Positions 63,457 to 64,000 of a stretch of 64,000 bases of DNA are shown here, in pieces (the first letter of the stretch is position 1; each line of letters opens with the position of its first letter). A model generated the notes under the pieces. The model was given only the letters and a program-made list of their open reading frames with translations, searched no databases and was not told where the DNA came from. The DNA comes from UBA6623 sp965238125 (GTDB taxonomy: Bacteria > Acidobacteriota > Terriglobia > Bryobacterales > UBA6623). Made by a program: the position numbers and the translations under genes. The stretch lies in the NCBI GenBank assembly GCA_965238125.1, contig OZ250179.1, positions 3,906,001 to 3,970,000 on the forward strand. The letters run 5' to 3'.

Positions 63457-64000
63457 CTGAGTTTCGCATAATATACTGTCAATCGAGACAAAGAGAAGAC
63501 TGTTTCCAGAAAGCGGTAATCAAGCGCGGTTTGCGGCGCATTCGCCGCAGCGCTTTGCGGGCGCGCTCGTCGAGTTCCCAGTAGTCCTTCGGGCAGACGT
63601 TGGGCAACTCGTGCTGCTTCCAGTACGCCCAAATGTATTCCACCGGGTTCAACTCCGGCGCATAGGGCGGCAAGTACTCCGTTGCGATGTGATCCTCGGA
63701 GAGCTGGATGAACTCCCGCACCAGGCGGCTGCGGTGCGCCGGCAGCCGGTCCCAGACGATCAGCAGTGGGCCGTCGATGTGGCGCACCAAAGCCTTCAGG
63801 AAGTCGATGACCTCCAGCTCGCCGATCGCGCCGGGATAGAGCCGGAAGTAAAAGTTGCGCAACGTCAGCCCGGCCGACACCGACAGCTTGTCCCAGTTGA
63901 AGTTGAACTCCAACACCGGTGTCTCGCCGCGCGGCGCCCAGGTGCGGCAACGATGCGGCTTCTGACTCAATCCGCTTTCGTCGATGAAGACGATCGTACG
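63457..64000 (-). mobile_element. IS630-type element, copy D, runs off the window
   Basis: One end is slightly different (CTGAGTTTCGC in place of TTGAGTCTCGC) beside a TA. The body is closer to copy A (EYLPPYAPELNPVEYIW) than to B and C. The other end lies outside the window. Confidence 0.85.
63479..64000 (-). CDS. IS630-type transposase, C-terminal part
   Basis: The visible part covers the DDE domain from TIVFIDESGLSQ through LLIVWDRLPAHRS and NPVEYIWAYW to the stop at 63479. The N-terminal HTH and the A8 slip site lie beyond base 64000, so the state of the gene is open. Confidence 0.8.
   Translation of the reverse strand, partial: RTIVFIDESGLSQKPHRCRTWAPRGETPVLEFNFNWDKLSVSAGLTLRNFYFRLYPGAIGELEVIDFLKALVRHIDGPLLIVWDRLPAHRSRLVREFIQLSEDHIATEYLPPYAPELNPVEYIWAYWKQHELPNVCPKDYWELDERARKALRRMRRKPRLITAFWKQSSLCLD

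Overview
The window is a GC-rich bacterial chromosome segment, most likely from an Acidobacteriota-type organism, with Planctomycetota or Verrucomicrobiota as alternatives. The reasons are a DUF1501 plus cytochrome/DUF1549/DUF1553 pair, a DUF1080 protein, a GH127 glycosidase, a Tat-exported DUF3500 protein, an NtrY/NtrX pair, an acidobacterial-style multi-span membrane protein near the right end, and interspersed palindromic intergenic repeats. The assignment is by gene style only; no rRNA or other phylogenetic marker is present. Layout: 0.1-4.8 kb holds a RidA remnant, a glycosyltransferase and a tldD-tldE pair. 5.4-9.3 kb is an IS nest (IS630-type, IS1380-type, IS630-type) followed by an XRE regulator and a 5'-truncated comM. 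10.6-12.4 kb carries a parvulin-type prolyl isomerase overlapping a formylglycine-generating enzyme. 12.8-34.9 kb is a tailed-phage structural cluster: large terminase, portal, scaffold, P22-type coat, connector, tail proteins, tail tube, tail chaperones with a textbook -1 frameshift site, a short tape measure, tip/hub proteins and a large tail protein. 35.2-37.8 kb has hisA and small genes. 38.1-40.1 kb is a group II intron. 40.1-55.3 kb is a conserved catabolic and regulatory block. 55.4-64 kb is an eroded accessory zone: broken toxin-antitoxin genes, tRNA fragments, a dispersed repeat, nested IS copies and an IS91-like relic, with one small ORF and two membrane-protein genes. The phage cluster is the most notable part. 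It has packaging, head and tail genes in canonical order over about 19 kb once IS elements are subtracted, but no integrase, repressor, replication or lysis gene is recognisable. Its layout resembles a gene-transfer-agent or domesticated tail/capsid cluster, or a remnant prophage. It is inactivated here: IS1380 elements, each with a 5-bp target duplication, split the coat gene and a large tail gene, and removing each element with one duplication restores the reading frame exactly. A third tail gene carries an in-frame TGA. Mobile DNA explains most of the disorder. Three nearly identical and one divergent IS1380-type copies and four IS630-type copies (one truncated, one running off the end) are present, and several sit inside other elements. 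No CRISPR array, rRNA or complete tRNA was found.
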